Origin: an uncultured Odoribacter sp.
GTDB taxonomy: Bacteria > Bacteroidota > Bacteroidia > Bacteroidales > Marinifilaceae
Length of the DNA stretch: 6,110 nucleotides
NCBI GenBank assembly: GCA_900548135.1
Contig: URJC01000157.1
Span: 1 to 6,110 of the forward strand
Reading direction: 5' to 3'
Shown here: positions 6,026 to 6,110 of the stretch, piece after piece
How positions within the stretch are numbered: the stretch's first letter is position 1
Layout: each line of letters opens with the position of its first letter
The notes under the pieces: generated by a model
What the model was told of the DNA's origin: nothing
Databases searched by the model: none
Seen by the model: only the letters and a program-made list of their open reading frames with translations
Position numbers and translations under genes: made by a program

Positions 6026-6110
6026 GTGAGAAGCCGTAAGATTGCTGCCAATTATATATTTTTACCTGGTTTTCCTTTGGTAAAAAATGGTTATGTGGAA
6101 ATTCCGGATA
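6026..6110 (+). CDS. 5' end of a probable amidohydrolase-family protein (partial)
   Basis: A GTG at 6026, 11 bases after the lipoprotein stop, opens a frame that runs to the window edge (28 complete codons). It reads MRSRKIAANYIFLPGFPLVK, then NGYVEIPD. A short strand giving 'A-x-x-I-F', then 'P-L-x-x-G-x-V', is the usual beginning of metal-dependent amidohydrolases and deaminases of the SsnA / aminofutalosine-deaminase type in Bacteroidota. The catalytic histidines lie outside the window, so the exact function is open. The spacing suggests it belongs to the same operon. No in-frame ATG is available nearby, so GTG is the likely start. Confidence 0.55.
   Translation, partial: MRSRKIAANYIFLPGFPLVKNGYVEIPD

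Noticed and set aside
1..6110. CRISPR array or other regular repeat arrays
   Set aside because: No direct repeats with even spacing are visible on either strand.

Overview
The window looks like chromosomal DNA of a Bacteroidota member, most likely a gut-type Bacteroidales. The evidence is a SusC/RagA-type TonB-dependent receptor relic, a DUF4296-like lipoprotein, A-rich leader regions without strong Shine-Dalgarno sites, and sequences resembling the Bacteroidota promoter consensus (TTTG / TAnnTTTG). The genus cannot be fixed from the sequence alone.

The left part (1 to about 2400) is an accessory, decaying region. An intact AraC-family regulator lies on the minus strand (130-975). Directly upstream of its start codon is the frameshifted 5' end of a SusC-type receptor gene (about 993-1517, minus). 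An AT-rich stretch follows, then a second broken gene on the plus strand (about 1815-2284) whose frames can be joined into one protein of about 155 residues that I do not recognise. The region ends with a tRNA D-arm-like fragment (2341-2360) and an imperfect 37-base palindrome (2363-2399) resembling the end of an IS3-type element. Together these look like the scar of a former mobile or receptor-locus insertion.

The right part (2414-6110) is orderly and apparently core. A mannose-1-phosphate guanylyltransferase gene on the minus strand (2414-3478) supplies GDP-mannose for surface glycans. Divergent from it, across a 216-base intergenic region, is a tightly packed plus-strand operon: an MlaE-type permease (3695-4432), an MlaF-type ATPase (4432-5184), a DUF4296-like lipoprotein with a long C-terminal extension (5181-6014), and the first 28 codons of what is probably an amidohydrolase (6026 onward). 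The permease-ATPase-lipoprotein junctions overlap by 1 and 4 bases, which points to translational coupling. The permease and ATPase are expected to form the inner-membrane engine of a lipid transporter between inner and outer membrane. No MCE-domain (MlaD) gene is visible in the window.

I found no CRISPR array, intact tRNA, rRNA or intact transposase. I see no clear undescribed system. The most interesting material is the decayed region and the extended lipoprotein coupled to the Mla genes.
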